Origin: Terriglobia bacterium
GTDB lineage: Bacteria > Acidobacteriota > Terriglobia > Terriglobales > Acidobacteriaceae
Assembly (NCBI GenBank): GCA_032252755.1
Contig: JAVUPY010000059.1
Location: forward strand, 62,001 to 126,000
Length of the DNA: 64,000 nucleotides
Reading direction: 5' to 3'
Position 1 is the first letter of the stretch, and each line of letters opens with the position of its first letter. Positions 16,095-26,101 of this stretch are shown piece by piece. Below the pieces are notes generated by a model that saw only the letters and a list, made by a program, of their open reading frames with translations, did no database searches and was not told the DNA's origin. Both the position numbers and the translations under genes were made by a program.

Positions 16095-19000
16095 GTGAAA
16101 GTCTCCCTGCTCTTTCTGATAGCAATCCTTTTATTTTTTCTTGGTTGCCTGATACTCGCTATCGACACTGCTTTCGCACAAGATGCCTCCCTCGGGGCGA
16201 TCCACGGGCGCGTGTTCGATCCCGCCGGTCTTCCGGTTACAACCGCCAACATAAACCTTCGCCGCCCCTCGCGCGGCCTCGCGCTCCAGGTCGTCACTAA
16301 CGACGATGGCACCTTTGCCTTCGGACTCCTGGAACCCGGCGAGTACGAAATTACCGCTGTTGCCAACGGAATGTCTCCGGATAATGTCCGCAAAGTTCGG
16401 GTCGAGGTCGGAGCGGTTGCCGAGGTCGACCTTCGCCTGTCGCTCGAGGGAGCTCGTCAGCAGATCACCGTCACTGAATCGCCCCAACTCGTCGAAACCG
16501 AGTCCAGCGAGATCGCGCAGGTCATTGACTCGGTTGCAATGGAAGACCTTCCGCTGAATGGCCGCCGATTTACCGATCTCGCGCTGTTCGGGACCGGGGT
16601 CACTCAAGATCCCCGCGGCTTGACGTCGTCGTCCAATGGGGATCTCGCCTTCGGCGGCATCCGCGGGTTCCAGTCGACCATGCTCGTTGACGGTAGCGAC
16701 AACAACAACTCGTTTTTCGCTCAGGCCCGCGGACGCTATCGCGCTCCCTACCAGTTCAGCAATGAGGTGGTCCAGGAGTTCCGTGTTTCGTCCAACGCCT
16801 ATGGCGCGGAACTCGGGCGCTCCGGCGGCGCGGTTATCAACGTCGTCACCAAGTCGGGCAATAACCAGTGGCACGGCAGCGGTTTTTACTACCTGCGGGA
16901 TGGCCTATTTAATGCGCAGAATGCCTTCTCTGACCGCAAGCCCGAGGACGTGCAGCACCAGTTCGGAGGGACATTCAGCGGACCGCTGGAAAAGAACAAA
17001 GCGTTCTTCCTCGCCGGCTGGGACCAGCATATCTTCCATGTCCCGACTGAGGTTCGTTTCGTTGACGGGAGCAGTGCAGTCGTACCTGCGTCTACCGATT
17101 ACGAAAGCACCGATGCGGCGCTGGTAGCCGATGCCGCGGCCCAACTGACAGGGATGGCGGGTAGCTATAGCTCGGCGATGATCGGCAACGCCGGATTTTT
17201 TAAGGTCGATTACAACCTCTCGCCGCGCCAGTTCATTACGTTTCGGCTGAACACTTCGCGATACAACGGGGAGAACAACGTCTTCCTCGACCCCAGCAGC
17301 CCAATCACCACGCACGCTCTCACTGAAAACGGGGTGGAAGACGTTGCGACAGAAACAGCCAATCTCGCTCTGACGAGTGCCTTTTCGCCGAAAACGAGCA
17401 GCCATCTGCGTTTGCAGTTCTCCCGCGATCTGCAGAATTCAGCCCCGAACTCAAACGAAGTTCGTTTCAAAATCAACGGGGTGCTCGATGGCGCGGGACG
17501 AAGCAGTATCCTGCCTCGCATTACCCGCGAGCACAAACTCCACCTGGCGGAGACCATCAACTTCGAGCAGAAGCGCCATTCATGGAAACTGGGCGCCGAT
17601 GTTTCTCAAGCTTGGATCTACAACTTCTTCCCCTCCCTCTTCGGCGGCCAGTACATCTTCGACAACACGCGCGTCGATCCGTTCACATTTGCGCCGCGAA
17701 CTTACGGGATGAGGATTTCGCCTCTCCGCGCCTACGCCCACAATGTGCCGAGATATTACATCCAGAATTTCGGCACCGCCGCATCGCATCCCGACACGAC
17801 TGAATATGCCCTGTTCGGCCAGGACTCGATCCGGCTGGCCAGCCGCCTCGCGGTGAACGTCGGCCTTCGCTGGGATCTTCAGAGATTCAACACTGCGGGC
17901 CTCGAGTCAAATCCTTTGTGGCCCGATTCCGGTCGTGTGCCTGGCGATCTCAACAATGTTTCTCCCCGCGTCGGTTTCGCCTTGAATATCGCGCGCGGTC
18001 GGACGACCGTGCTGCGAGGGGGCTGGGGACGCTTCTATACGAGGATACCGTCGATCTACACAGCATCGGTCGAGACCGACAACGGATTGGCCCAGCAGCA
18101 CCTCTTCCTCGTAAATTCTCAAGCCGCCGACTCAACCATCTTTCCGCAATACCCGAATCCGCTCGTGAACTGTGCGCCCAATGCCTCCGCCTGTGTACCG
18201 CCGGATGCAATCGCCGGGAAATTGACTTCCGAGATGTCGGCCTTCGGCCACAACTTCCAGATGCCCTATGTCGATCAAGCCTCGTTGAGCCTTGAGCGCG
18301 ACGTGGGCGGCGGGTTCGCCGTCGCTGGAACGTACCTCTACGTGCACGGACAACACCTCATTCGCGCCCGCGACGCTAACTTGCCAGATCCCGTCATCGA
18401 GGAATATCCCATCTTCAGTTCCGATGGCAGCGAGTTCACCGGCAACTACTATCTCGAGCCGTCCTTCGGAACCTGGCAAACAACGCCCAGCATCGATTGC
18501 CCGTTTGTCCCCTGCGTAAATGATCCGCAAAGGCCAGTGCCGCAACTCGATACCGTCGATGTCTTCGAAAGCGCCGCAGAGAGTATCTATCACGGGTTCA
18601 CGCTTTCGGTTCGCCGAAAGATGAGTCGAGGTTTTTACTTCCGTCTCGGCTACACTTACGCCAAGGCAATAGACAATGGGCAGGACGCACTGATCGCCGG
18701 CAGTCCGGCAACCGTGCAAAATTCCGCCGATCCCAACGCCGAGCGCGGATTGAGTTCGACCGATCAACGGCATCGGCTGGCCGTGAGCTGGGTCTACGAA
18801 CCGCGCTTCTTCCATCGTGACCAGCCGGTGCTCAAGGCGATCTTCAACAACTGGAAGCTTTCTTCTGTAACAACCATTGGTAGCGGCCGTCCCGTGAATG
18901 CCCGTGTCACTGGCGATGCCAATCGCGACGGCAATGACACGAACGACCGGCTTCCCGGCACAAGCCGGAATTCCTCTATTGGACCCGACTATGCCACCAC

Positions 19001-19271
19001 CGACTTCCGCTTGAACCGCCTATTGAAGGCAACCGAGCGCTGGAGACTCAGCCTTCTTGTGGAATCATTCAACGCTTTTAATCGGGATAATAAGCGGGTG
19101 GACACCACCGATGACGGCTTCCAGTCGGCAGCGGCGAACTTCGTGGTTCAGGATACGACGGTCAACAATAAACGCTATCCGGCGCAATTCCGGCTCAGCA
19201 ACGGGTTTCTGCAGCCGAATAACGCCTACGCTGCAAGACAGATTCAGTTCTCGCTCAGAGTAAGTTACTGA
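16095..19271 (+). CDS. Oar-type TonB-dependent receptor with carboxypeptidase-regulatory-like domain
   Basis: A large outer-membrane protein of 1058 residues. A signal peptide (about 1-28, ending TAFAQ) precedes a CarboxypepD_reg-like Ig domain (GAIHGRVFDPAGLPVTTANI), then a plug (about 120-230) and a long beta-barrel ending in an aromatic-rich strand (FSLRVSY). Acidobacteria carry many such proteins, thought to import large or sugar-derived substrates with TonB; the substrate cannot be told. The GTG at 16095 is chosen because GAGAGGAA precedes it and the signal peptide starts there. The upstream in-frame ATG at 15942 adds 51 residues unlike an export signal. No SusD-like partner is adjacent. 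Confidence 0.9.
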   Translation: MKVSLLFLIAILLFFLGCLILAIDTAFAQDASLGAIHGRVFDPAGLPVTTANINLRRPSRGLALQVVTNDDGTFAFGLLEPGEYEITAVANGMSPDNVRKVRVEVGAVAEVDLRLSLEGARQQITVTESPQLVETESSEIAQVIDSVAMEDLPLNGRRFTDLALFGTGVTQDPRGLTSSSNGDLAFGGIRGFQSTMLVDGSDNNNSFFAQARGRYRAPYQFSNEVVQEFRVSSNAYGAELGRSGGAVINVVTKSGNNQWHGSGFYYLRDGLFNAQNAFSDRKPEDVQHQFGGTFSGPLEKNKAFFLAGWDQHIFHVPTEVRFVDGSSAVVPASTDYESTDAALVADAAAQLTGMAGSYSSAMIGNAGFFKVDYNLSPRQFITFRLNTSRYNGENNVFLDPSSPITTHALTENGVEDVATETANLALTSAFSPKTSSHLRLQFSRDLQNSAPNSNEVRFKINGVLDGAGRSSILPRITREHKLHLAETINFEQKRHSWKLGADVSQAWIYNFFPSLFGGQYIFDNTRVDPFTFAPRTYGMRISPLRAYAHNVPRYYIQNFGTAASHPDTTEYALFGQDSIRLASRLAVNVGLRWDLQRFNTAGLESNPLWPDSGRVPGDLNNVSPRVGFALNIARGRTTVLRGGWGRFYTRIPSIYTASVETDNGLAQQHLFLVNSQAADSTIFPQYPNPLVNCAPNASACVPPDAIAGKLTSEMSAFGHNFQMPYVDQASLSLERDVGGGFAVAGTYLYVHGQHLIRARDANLPDPVIEEYPIFSSDGSEFTGNYYLEPSFGTWQTTPSIDCPFVPCVNDPQRPVPQLDTVDVFESAAESIYHGFTLSVRRKMSRGFYFRLGYTYAKAIDNGQDALIAGSPATVQNSADPNAERGLSSTDQRHRLAVSWVYEPRFFHRDQPVLKAIFNNWKLSSVTTIGSGRPVNARVTGDANRDGNDTNDRLPGTSRNSSIGPDYATTDFRLNRLLKATERWRLSLLVESFNAFNRDNKRVDTTDDGFQSAAANFVVQDTTVNNKRYPAQFRLSNGFLQPNNAYAARQIQFSLRVSY

Positions 19272-19473
19272 GGGTGCGGGGTAATCTGGGAGTGGGTACT
19301 CGCTGACTCCAAGGGCGGCCGCCTCGGGTCCCCCGCGAGCGTGGGTGCCTCGCGCACGGTGCGGTATGCTCGCTCCCGCGAACCCTCAACCAGTTGAAGA
19401 ATTGCCGACTTAGAGCGTCCGGCTCTGATAATCTATAAGCGTCCAATAGGGACGGGCAGGGGGGTGTAAGAGT

Positions 19474-19671
19474 TTGGCTGAAGTCAGATTGCAGGAAGGC
19501 GAGTCTCTGGAAAATGCCCTCCGCCGTTTCAAGCGCAAGGTACAGCAGGAAGACATCATCAAGGAAGTGAAGCGTCACTCCTACTACCTGAAGCCGGGTG
19601 AAAAAAAGAGGGTAAAAGAGGCCCTAGCCCGCAAACGTAGTCGTAAAAAAGCTCGCAAAGAGCAGGATTAA
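19474..19671 (+). CDS. rpsU: 30S ribosomal protein S21
   Basis: A 65-residue basic protein with the S21 pattern: an acidic N-terminus (LQEGESLENALRRFKRKV), IIKEVKRHSYYLKPGEKK, and an Arg/Lys-rich tail (ARKRSRKKARKEQ). S21 sits on the small subunit platform and helps initiation. The TTG start at 19474 follows a G-rich stretch (GGGGGG) about 12 nt upstream. A GATAAT box at about 19426-19431 could be its -10. A strong terminator hairpin follows the stop. Confidence 0.95.
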   Translation: MAEVRLQEGESLENALRRFKRKVQQEDIIKEVKRHSYYLKPGEKKRVKEALARKRSRKKARKEQD

Positions 19672-19682
19672 GTAGTATAAAC

Positions 19683-19711
19683 ACGGGCCACTGCTACTTG
19701 CAGTGGCCCGT
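19683..19711 (+). terminator. rho-independent-like terminator of rpsU
   Basis: A perfect 12-bp stem (19683-19694 with 19700-19711) closes a 5-nt loop, 11 nt after the rpsU stop. The sequence after it (TCCCCGTATG) is only weakly T-rich. Position and perfect pairing make termination or 3-prime processing of rpsU mRNA the likely role. Confidence 0.7.
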
Positions 19712-19936
19712 TCCCCGTATGTTTCGGGGGACGATTCGTCGGGGTGACGGGTCGTATGGGGTGTAGATTCGCAGTCCGCATTCATAACGCAGTGGTAGGT
19801 AAGTAAGCAGCATTTCAGTTTGCATGCTGTAGGGTCGAACTCAACTCTGAACACGGCGAATGAATGCATCGGGAGCCGCGTTGCATTCAGTCGTTGCCAC
19901 CGTGTTGGAGAGCACGGCTACAAAGGGGCAACTCGG

Positions 19937-20245
19937 ATGGAATTCCAGGACAGGATTTTAAAGTGCGTTGACTGCGGGCAGGACTTCGTTTTTACCGCGG
20001 GAGAACAACTCTTCTTCCACGATAAGCAGTTCAAGAACGAACCCAAGCGTTGCAAGGCTTGCAAGGGTAAACGGGCCCAGGCCCTCGGGCTTCCGGTGAA
20101 CTCGAATTACCCGAAGGTAGAAACCCGAACCGTCTGCTCGAATTGCGGCAAGGAGACAACCGTTCCTTTTAAGCCGACGCAAGGACGCCCGGTATTTTGC
20201 CGGGAGTGCTTCCAGGGCAGCAAGAAAACAGCAACCGCTTCGTAA
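19937..20245 (+). CDS. double zinc-ribbon protein (zf-trcl type)
   Basis: A 102-residue protein with four CxxC pairs: KCVDCG, RCKAC, VCSNCG and FCRECF. The first two make the probable-zinc-ribbon unit with the family signature DFVFTAGEQLFF and NEPKRCKAC. The last two form a second ribbon around VPFKPTQGRPVFC. Such proteins are often annotated as CxxC small proteins; a nucleic-acid or protein-binding role is likely but unproven. The ATG at 19937 follows AAAGGGG. An in-frame ATG at 19820 would add 39 residues that do not look like part of the family. Confidence 0.85.
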   Translation: MEFQDRILKCVDCGQDFVFTAGEQLFFHDKQFKNEPKRCKACKGKRAQALGLPVNSNYPKVETRTVCSNCGKETTVPFKPTQGRPVFCRECFQGSKKTATAS

Positions 20246-20427
20246 GCAGACGCGCATTGCGCTCGTGACCAGCTAGGGAAAGTCCCGCCTTCGGCGACCC
20301 TCGGACCCGCCAACCATCGGTGTCCTCTCCGCAAGAGCCAGTGGAAATCCCACAGGGGCACCACTGTGCCTGCCCGCTTACGTAGCGGCTTTCGGTAGCG
20401 ATGACATTGCCCGCTATTCGCCTATCG

Positions 20428-23262
20428 TTACTCTCCATCCCGAATCACCGTGTGCTTCGGCGTGGGCATCGGCACATTGCCCTTCCGGTCGCGCCAGAGG
20501 ATCTGGTTCAGCACGGCTGTATTGGCTTCGTCGGCGTGCGCGAAATTCAGGTCCGCCGATTGCTTCGCCCCAGGATTATTCGGCGGGTTTGTCGCATACA
20601 GCAGTCCGTTTTCGAGGTTTTTCCGATCCGCCGTGAACGCCGGTTGGTTCCCCGCCCCGCTGAACAAGTTTATCGGTGCAGCATACGCATCGTTGACGTT
20701 CATCGGCGGAAGGCCGAGCAAATCTTCCAGCGTTCGAATCATGTTTACGGTTGTATAGAAGTGATGGTCGATGAACGGATTCGCCGTCGACGAAGGAGAA
20801 TATTTGCTGATCACTAGCGCAGTCGAGCGATGCGCATCAACGTGATCCGGACCGTCCTGCGCATCATCCTCGAGAATCAGGATCGCAGTGTCGTCCCAAT
20901 ACGGGCTGTGTGACACTGCCTCGACGACTCTTCCTACCGCGAGATCGTTATCCGCGACACTCGCCGAAGGTGTCGGATAACCGACCTTCGTCCCAAGCGT
21001 GTGATCGTTCGGCAGTCGCAGGACGATAAGTTCCGGCATTTCCTGTGCGGTCTTGCCGCTCTTGCGCGCACTCACGAACGCATTGAACTCGTTAAGGAAC
21101 TCGTCGACACGAAGCTGATCCGGATACTCAGTCCGAAAATCAGGATATTTCGGATCGAAGTGCCCGACGAGTTCCGGCTTCGTCGGGACATCCCGCGCGA
21201 TCATCGGGATTGGCCAGGGCCACGGACTTGGTCCGCCCTTCGGGTCACCCACATTCGGCGGAAGCATTTCGCCCTTTTTGATTTCGTCTGGACCTTCGCA
21301 CTTCGCCTTCACGCGACCCGTAATCGCGGGGCTTCCGGACCACTCCTGTTCGTTGCACCATTCCGTCGAGATGAACTCGCCGTAATGACGGTAGGTCCGA
21401 TGATTGCGCGCAACCAAACCCCACAGGAAGCCAGTTCCAGGCTCATTGATGTCGGGAATTCCTTCCTCGATCGGATAGCGATTTCCGACCATTCCTTCGT
21501 AGTCGTATTCACGCTGCATACGGCTGTAATCGACCTGGATATTTCGTTCGGTGTAGTCGCTGGTGATCGCCGCAGTCGACCAGTCGTGTCCGTTGCCGCT
21601 GACCTCGCCGGAATCGTAGAAGTTGTCGAGCACGCCGAACTGCAGCGCGAGTTTGTGCTGGTTCGGCGTGATGTCCCAACCATACATGGTCAGCGACTTG
21701 TCGCCGTCTCCAACTCCGAGATCCCCGAAAATCTGATCGTAAGTCCGATTCTCCTTGATGATGTAGATGACGTGCTTGATCGGTCCACGCGCACGCAGCT
21801 TCGTCGGAAGTTTGGCACGCACTGCGGAATGCCAAGCGATCCGAACCGGCTTCTGGCTGATGTAATTTGTCCTTTCAACCTGCTCCGTGAGCGCTTTGCT
21901 GTACTTCTCAAGCGTTGAAAGCCCAGTGTGCTGCAACGTGCCATTCAGAAGCGTCTCAATGTAGGGGAACTTCTTACGTCCGTCTTTCGACATTCCAATG
22001 TTTGGCCCAGTGCCCACTCCTTTGCCATTCGCGATCAGTACGTCATCGTCATGAACGGCGATTGCCGTTGGATACCACTGGGTGGGAAAAAATGCGGCTG
22101 GTTCAATCCCGCGAGGCATTCGTTTCCCCTTCGCATTCATCGCCCCATTCCGTTCATGTGCCTTGCGGAAATCTGCAATTTCCACCGAGGCAATGCCATT
22201 GAGTCCTGCGCAGCCAATTAGGAGCACTTGCCCATTTTGTGCGAGCGCAACTGACGTCGGATATGAGCCCATCGCAGTTATCGGCCGTCTTTGTACCTGC
22301 GTCCAAATCGTCTCTGCACGGCCTGTCGCGAGGTCCACGCCGTCAAGCTCGCCCAGATTAGAAAGGGCGACAAAGAGGATTTTCTGATCCGGTGAAAGTG
22401 TCATCGCGCTGGCGTGAGCCGATGATTCCGTGTTTGTCTCCAGGCTGTTCGGCCCAACCTTCAGGATTCGAGATACTTTTGCAGATTCAAGATCCAACTC
22501 AGCCACCGAAGGAGTGTTCCACAAACTCACCCATGCCTTCTTGCCATCCGGCGAGACGATGGTGCTGTGCGGAAAAACAGCCGGCACGAAGTCCTTATTA
22601 CTGAGGTCGAAGGTTGCAAGAGTCTCTCCGGTAACGGCGTCGAGAAGAATCGCGTTGTCGCTGAGGTTGTCGGCGACGAGCAGGCGATCGTGCGGATGCT
22701 CTGCGTCGGGCGGAACCACGGAGATGCCTGAGGGATAGGAGATCGCTTTGCCATCCGGAATCTTCGTATCGCCGTAGGCGAAGCGCTTGCCGGGAGCGAG
22801 TTGTTGCAGTGGGATTTTCAGGAAACGCGCAGGTTTGATCTCGCCATTCGCAAATGAGTACACGGCGATTCCGTTGCCGGTTGAACCCTTCCTCATGCCT
22901 GCCGGATCCGTGAGTGATGCGATGGAAGCGTAGAGCTCGTCGCCCTTGCTGCTGAAGGCGAGGCCCAGCCAGTAGGTCTGCTTCGACTTGGGCCCGAGGC
23001 GAGCGTCTGGAAAATCTCGGATCGTGCGGTTCCGGATGTCATAGATCGCGATCGACTCGTGATGGTCGCTCATCGCGGTTCCGTAGCCCTGGTTGAGGAT
23101 TGCCGCATAACGGCCGTCGGGCGAGATGACGATGTTCACGGGAAAGCTGTTGAGCTTCAGCGGTGACCCCGGAACCGGTTCCAGCGTCTTGCTCGACGGA
23201 AGATTGATGGTTTGGGCGAACAGCGAAGCTGACAGGAATAGGAAGACGATGGCCCGGCGCAT
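20428..23262 (-). CDS. secreted YncE-type beta-propeller/phosphoesterase fusion
   Basis: A 944-residue exported protein. A signal peptide (FLFLSASLFAQ) leads into a seven-bladed-type beta-propeller (about 20-450) with repeats such as VVISPDGRYAAIL and LLVADNLSDNAILLD. A phosphoesterase domain of the acid phosphatase/phospholipase C family follows (about 490-940), starting IKHVIYIIKENRTYDQIFGD, with later metal-ligand regions LRLPNDHTLGT and LEDDAQDGPDHVDAHRS. It probably hydrolyses phosphate esters or phospholipids in the periplasm or outside the cell. Such bifunctional proteins are frequent in Acidobacteria. It stands alone between convergent rpsU-side genes and the nucleoside operon. Confidence 0.88.
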   Translation of the reverse strand: MRRAIVFLFLSASLFAQTINLPSSKTLEPVPGSPLKLNSFPVNIVISPDGRYAAILNQGYGTAMSDHHESIAIYDIRNRTIRDFPDARLGPKSKQTYWLGLAFSSKGDELYASIASLTDPAGMRKGSTGNGIAVYSFANGEIKPARFLKIPLQQLAPGKRFAYGDTKIPDGKAISYPSGISVVPPDAEHPHDRLLVADNLSDNAILLDAVTGETLATFDLSNKDFVPAVFPHSTIVSPDGKKAWVSLWNTPSVAELDLESAKVSRILKVGPNSLETNTESSAHASAMTLSPDQKILFVALSNLGELDGVDLATGRAETIWTQVQRRPITAMGSYPTSVALAQNGQVLLIGCAGLNGIASVEIADFRKAHERNGAMNAKGKRMPRGIEPAAFFPTQWYPTAIAVHDDDVLIANGKGVGTGPNIGMSKDGRKKFPYIETLLNGTLQHTGLSTLEKYSKALTEQVERTNYISQKPVRIAWHSAVRAKLPTKLRARGPIKHVIYIIKENRTYDQIFGDLGVGDGDKSLTMYGWDITPNQHKLALQFGVLDNFYDSGEVSGNGHDWSTAAITSDYTERNIQVDYSRMQREYDYEGMVGNRYPIEEGIPDINEPGTGFLWGLVARNHRTYRHYGEFISTEWCNEQEWSGSPAITGRVKAKCEGPDEIKKGEMLPPNVGDPKGGPSPWPWPIPMIARDVPTKPELVGHFDPKYPDFRTEYPDQLRVDEFLNEFNAFVSARKSGKTAQEMPELIVLRLPNDHTLGTKVGYPTPSASVADNDLAVGRVVEAVSHSPYWDDTAILILEDDAQDGPDHVDAHRSTALVISKYSPSSTANPFIDHHFYTTVNMIRTLEDLLGLPPMNVNDAYAAPINLFSGAGNQPAFTADRKNLENGLLYATNPPNNPGAKQSADLNFAHADEANTAVLNQILWRDRKGNVPMPTPKHTVIRDGE

Positions 23263-23321
23263 AGTGGCAACAGTTTAATTGCGCCATTCGCAATCCGCTA
23301 TTCGCAAATGCGAGTGCTCGA

Positions 23322-23939
23322 TTAAATTCTGGTGACAGCGTTCTTACGGACATGTTCAATGACGAGCGACACCTCGCGTTGAATGTCGTCATCACCGCAA
23401 ACAACGATATCGGCGTAAGCGCACGAAGGATAGACGAACTCCCTGGCCATGGGAAGAACCGTAGTCGAGTACTGCTCGAGCACGCTTTCGCGCGTTCGGC
23501 CGCGCTCGCGGATATCGCGGTCGATTCTCCGCTCCAGGCAGGTCGTGTCACGCAGATCTACATACACCTTCGTGCCCTCGAGTTTGCGGACTTCTTCCCA
23601 GTAAAGTGCGAATAATCCCTCGACGATGATGTAGGACTGCGGGTCCACCCGCTCCGTCTCCTTCCTGCGCGAGTGGATCGTGAAGTCGTAAAGCGGCTTC
23701 TCGATCGACTTGCCCTTGGTGAGATCGCGAAGGTTCTCTGTCAGCAGCGCGGAATCGAGCGAATCGGGGCAATCGAAGTTCTGGTGTGCACGCTGGACGA
23801 GAGACAGGTGGCGGAGATCGTGGTAGTAAGAATCGAGCCGGAAAATGGCAGCACCGCCGAGTTCGCTGGCAACATGCTCGGCGAGGTAACTCTTTCCAGC
23901 GCCGGATGGCCCGGCAATTCCGATGAGGTATGGAGTCAG
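23322..23939 (-). CDS. udk: uridine kinase family protein with apparent CTG start
   Basis: Phosphorylates uridine or cytidine, completing pyrimidine salvage. The P-loop (GPSGAGKS), LDSYYHDL, NFDCPDSLD, PLYDFTIHSR, YIIVEGLFAL and RDIRERGRT regions follow the uridine kinase pattern. The coding frame has no ATG, GTG or TTG upstream of the P-loop: an in-frame TGA lies at 23973-23975, and the first usable codon is CTG at 23937-23939. That gives 205 residues, normal for the family, with GAGGAA 8 nt ahead. The next GTG (23648) would remove the P-loop. Either the start is CTG or the gene is damaged or misread here. It lies about 38 nt after punA. Confidence 0.75.
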   Translation of the reverse strand: MTPYLIGIAGPSGAGKSYLAEHVASELGGAAIFRLDSYYHDLRHLSLVQRAHQNFDCPDSLDSALLTENLRDLTKGKSIEKPLYDFTIHSRRKETERVDPQSYIIVEGLFALYWEEVRKLEGTKVYVDLRDTTCLERRIDRDIRERGRTRESVLEQYSTTVLPMAREFVYPSCAYADIVVCGDDDIQREVSLVIEHVRKNAVTRI

Positions 23940-23977
23940 CTTCTTCGTTCCTCGTTCTTCGCTAAAACAAGATCACG

Positions 23978-24856
23978 CTAAACAGTCGCGGCAATGCGCG
24001 GAATCACTGCGGTCAACAACGCCAGGAATTTGCCGCGCACTCTTGCGCCAACTTCCAATACTTCTTCGTGATTGATCGGCTGATCTAACATTCCCGCGGC
24101 CATATTGGTAACGCAGGAGACCGCGAGCACAGTGAGCCCCATGTGCCGCGCCACGATTACCTCCGGTACCGTCGACATTCCCACCAGGTCGGCACCGATG
24201 ATCCGCAAGTACCGAATCTCCGCCGGGGTCTCGTAACTTGGACCGGATAGTGCAGCATACACACCTTCAAACAGCTCAATCTGCAGGCGGCGAGCCTCGT
24301 CGTGCGCGATCTCACGATAACGTTTGCTGTAGGCATCACTCATGTCGTGAAAGCGCAACCCGAAGCGTTCGTCATTCGCGCCAGTCAGTGGATTCGCCCC
24401 TTGCAGATTAAGGTGATCGCTCAACAGTACCAGCGCGCCCTGGCCATAGCTTTTGTTGATGCCACCGGCAGCGTTCGTCAGGACAATTGCCTTGAGCCCC
24501 ATCAAGCCGAACACGCGCACCGGAAACGCCGCCTGCTTCGCCGTATAGCCTTCATACTGGTGAACCCGGCCCTGCATCGCCGCGACCGTTACCTCTCCGA
24601 GTTTACCGACGACCAGGCGCCCGGCGTGACCGATCGCAGTCGACCGCGGATAATTCGGGATCGTCTCGTACGGGACAATCAGTGCATCCTTGAGGTCGTT
24701 CGCGAAGTCACCAAGTCCGGAGCCCAGCACGACCGCGACTTTCGGCAGGCCCAATGCGGGCCGCTCGGCCAAGCGCGCCAGCACGAAGTCCGCAGCCTGC
24801 TTCGCGCGAGTGTATTCGTCGAGTTGATCTTCTTTGCGTTCCACGGCAGTGCTCAT
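23978..24856 (-). CDS. punA: purine-nucleoside phosphorylase
   Basis: Splits purine nucleosides with phosphate into base and ribose-1-phosphate. The 292-residue protein has the trimeric PNP signatures VVLGSGLGDFA, TAIGHAGRLVVGK, VLTNAAGGIN, GPSYETPAEIRYL and GADLVGMSTVPEV. It overlaps nupC by 4 nt (ATGA), showing coupling with nucleoside uptake. About 20 extra residues at the N-terminus (ERKEDQLDEYTRAK) are polar and helical. Confidence 0.93.
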   Translation of the reverse strand: MSTAVERKEDQLDEYTRAKQAADFVLARLAERPALGLPKVAVVLGSGLGDFANDLKDALIVPYETIPNYPRSTAIGHAGRLVVGKLGEVTVAAMQGRVHQYEGYTAKQAAFPVRVFGLMGLKAIVLTNAAGGINKSYGQGALVLLSDHLNLQGANPLTGANDERFGLRFHDMSDAYSKRYREIAHDEARRLQIELFEGVYAALSGPSYETPAEIRYLRIIGADLVGMSTVPEVIVARHMGLTVLAVSCVTNMAAGMLDQPINHEEVLEVGARVRGKFLALLTAVIPRIAATV

Positions 24857-26091
24857 AAGAACATCCCGACAATTGCGGCGGACATCAGGTTCGCCATCGT
24901 TCCCGCGATCATGGCCCGGAATCCCAACCGCGCTAAATCGCCGCGACGATTCGGTGCTAACGCGCCAAGGCCGCCGATCTGAATACCGATGGAACTGATG
25001 TTAGCGAAGCCGCACAGTGCGAACGTCGCGATCGTGAACGACCGCGGATCCAGCGTCCCCTTCATCGGCCCAAGCATCGTGAACGCCACCAGTTCATTCA
25101 GAGCCATGCGGGTTCCCAACAGATTGCCGATAACTCTGCAGTCGTGCCACGGAACGCCGATGAGCCACGCCACAGGCGCAAAAACGAATCCGAATATGCT
25201 CTCAAGACTGGATGGGAACCAGCGGAAGCCGTGAGCGATGAGCACGTTATGAATCCCACCCAGAATTCCGTTCAAAAGATAGATCAGAGCAAGAAACGAA
25301 ATCAGCATGGCCGCGACATTGATCGCGAGGCTCAATCCATCACTGGTACCTTTGGCGGTGGCGGCGAGCACGTTTTCATGCTTCTCTTCTTCGTCACGCT
25401 GAATGGCGCTCTTGCCCGAAGTTTCAGGGACTTCGGTCTCCGGCACCAGCATCTTGGCGATGGTCAGCGTCCCAGGGGCGGTCATGATTACCGCTGTCAG
25501 CAGATGTTTCGCCTCAATGCCGCTCAGGATATATGCGCCCATGATGCCGCCGGAAACGTGTGCCATTCCGGCTGTCATGATGACCATCAGTTCGGAGTTG
25601 GTGACGCGCGATAAAAAGGGCCGTATCGTCAGTGGGGCTTCCGTCTGCCCCATAAAAATGCTCGCCGCGACGTCCAGCGATTCAACGCCGCTGACGCCCA
25701 TCAGCCGCTGCATCAGTTTCGCCGCAATATTAATGACGAACTGCATCACCCCGAAGTGATAGAGGATCGCAAAGAATGCCGCGATGAAGATGATGGTCGG
25801 CAGAACCTGAAACGCGAAGATAAAGCCATTCGTCGAGGCTTTCTTTCCGAGTTCGCCAAAGACGAAATTCGATCCGTAAAAGGAGTAATCAAGCAGCTTG
25901 TTGATTCCCGCTCCAGCCGCCGTGATCATCTCCCGTCCGTAGGTCCACTTCAGAACCAGGAAGGCGAAGAAGATTTGTAACGTGACTCCGGTTCCTACCG
26001 TCCGCCAATTGATCGCACGGCGCTTTGTGGAGAATGCCCACGCCAGGCCAATGATCACAGCCAGGCCCAATAAACCTCTCAGAATCGCCAT
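24853..26091 (-). CDS. nupC: concentrative nucleoside transporter (NupC/CNT family)
   Basis: Imports nucleosides by ion symport. The 412-residue membrane protein has the CNT core motifs FMGQTEAPLTIRP and GMAHVSGGIMGAYILSG, plus a C-terminal gate-like LCGFANISSIGIQIGGLG. Roughly nine hydrophobic helices are visible. A polar stretch at about 220-245 (SAIQRDEEEKHENV) interrupts the membrane region. It lies between deoA and punA and overlaps the latter, which fits import followed by phosphorolysis. Ion (H+ or Na+) and base preference cannot be read from the sequence. Confidence 0.92.
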   Translation of the reverse strand: MAILRGLLGLAVIIGLAWAFSTKRRAINWRTVGTGVTLQIFFAFLVLKWTYGREMITAAGAGINKLLDYSFYGSNFVFGELGKKASTNGFIFAFQVLPTIIFIAAFFAILYHFGVMQFVINIAAKLMQRLMGVSGVESLDVAASIFMGQTEAPLTIRPFLSRVTNSELMVIMTAGMAHVSGGIMGAYILSGIEAKHLLTAVIMTAPGTLTIAKMLVPETEVPETSGKSAIQRDEEEKHENVLAATAKGTSDGLSLAINVAAMLISFLALIYLLNGILGGIHNVLIAHGFRWFPSSLESIFGFVFAPVAWLIGVPWHDCRVIGNLLGTRMALNELVAFTMLGPMKGTLDPRSFTIATFALCGFANISSIGIQIGGLGALAPNRRGDLARLGFRAMIAGTMANLMSAAIVGMFL

Positions 26092-26101
26092 TCAGTTACC
26101 T

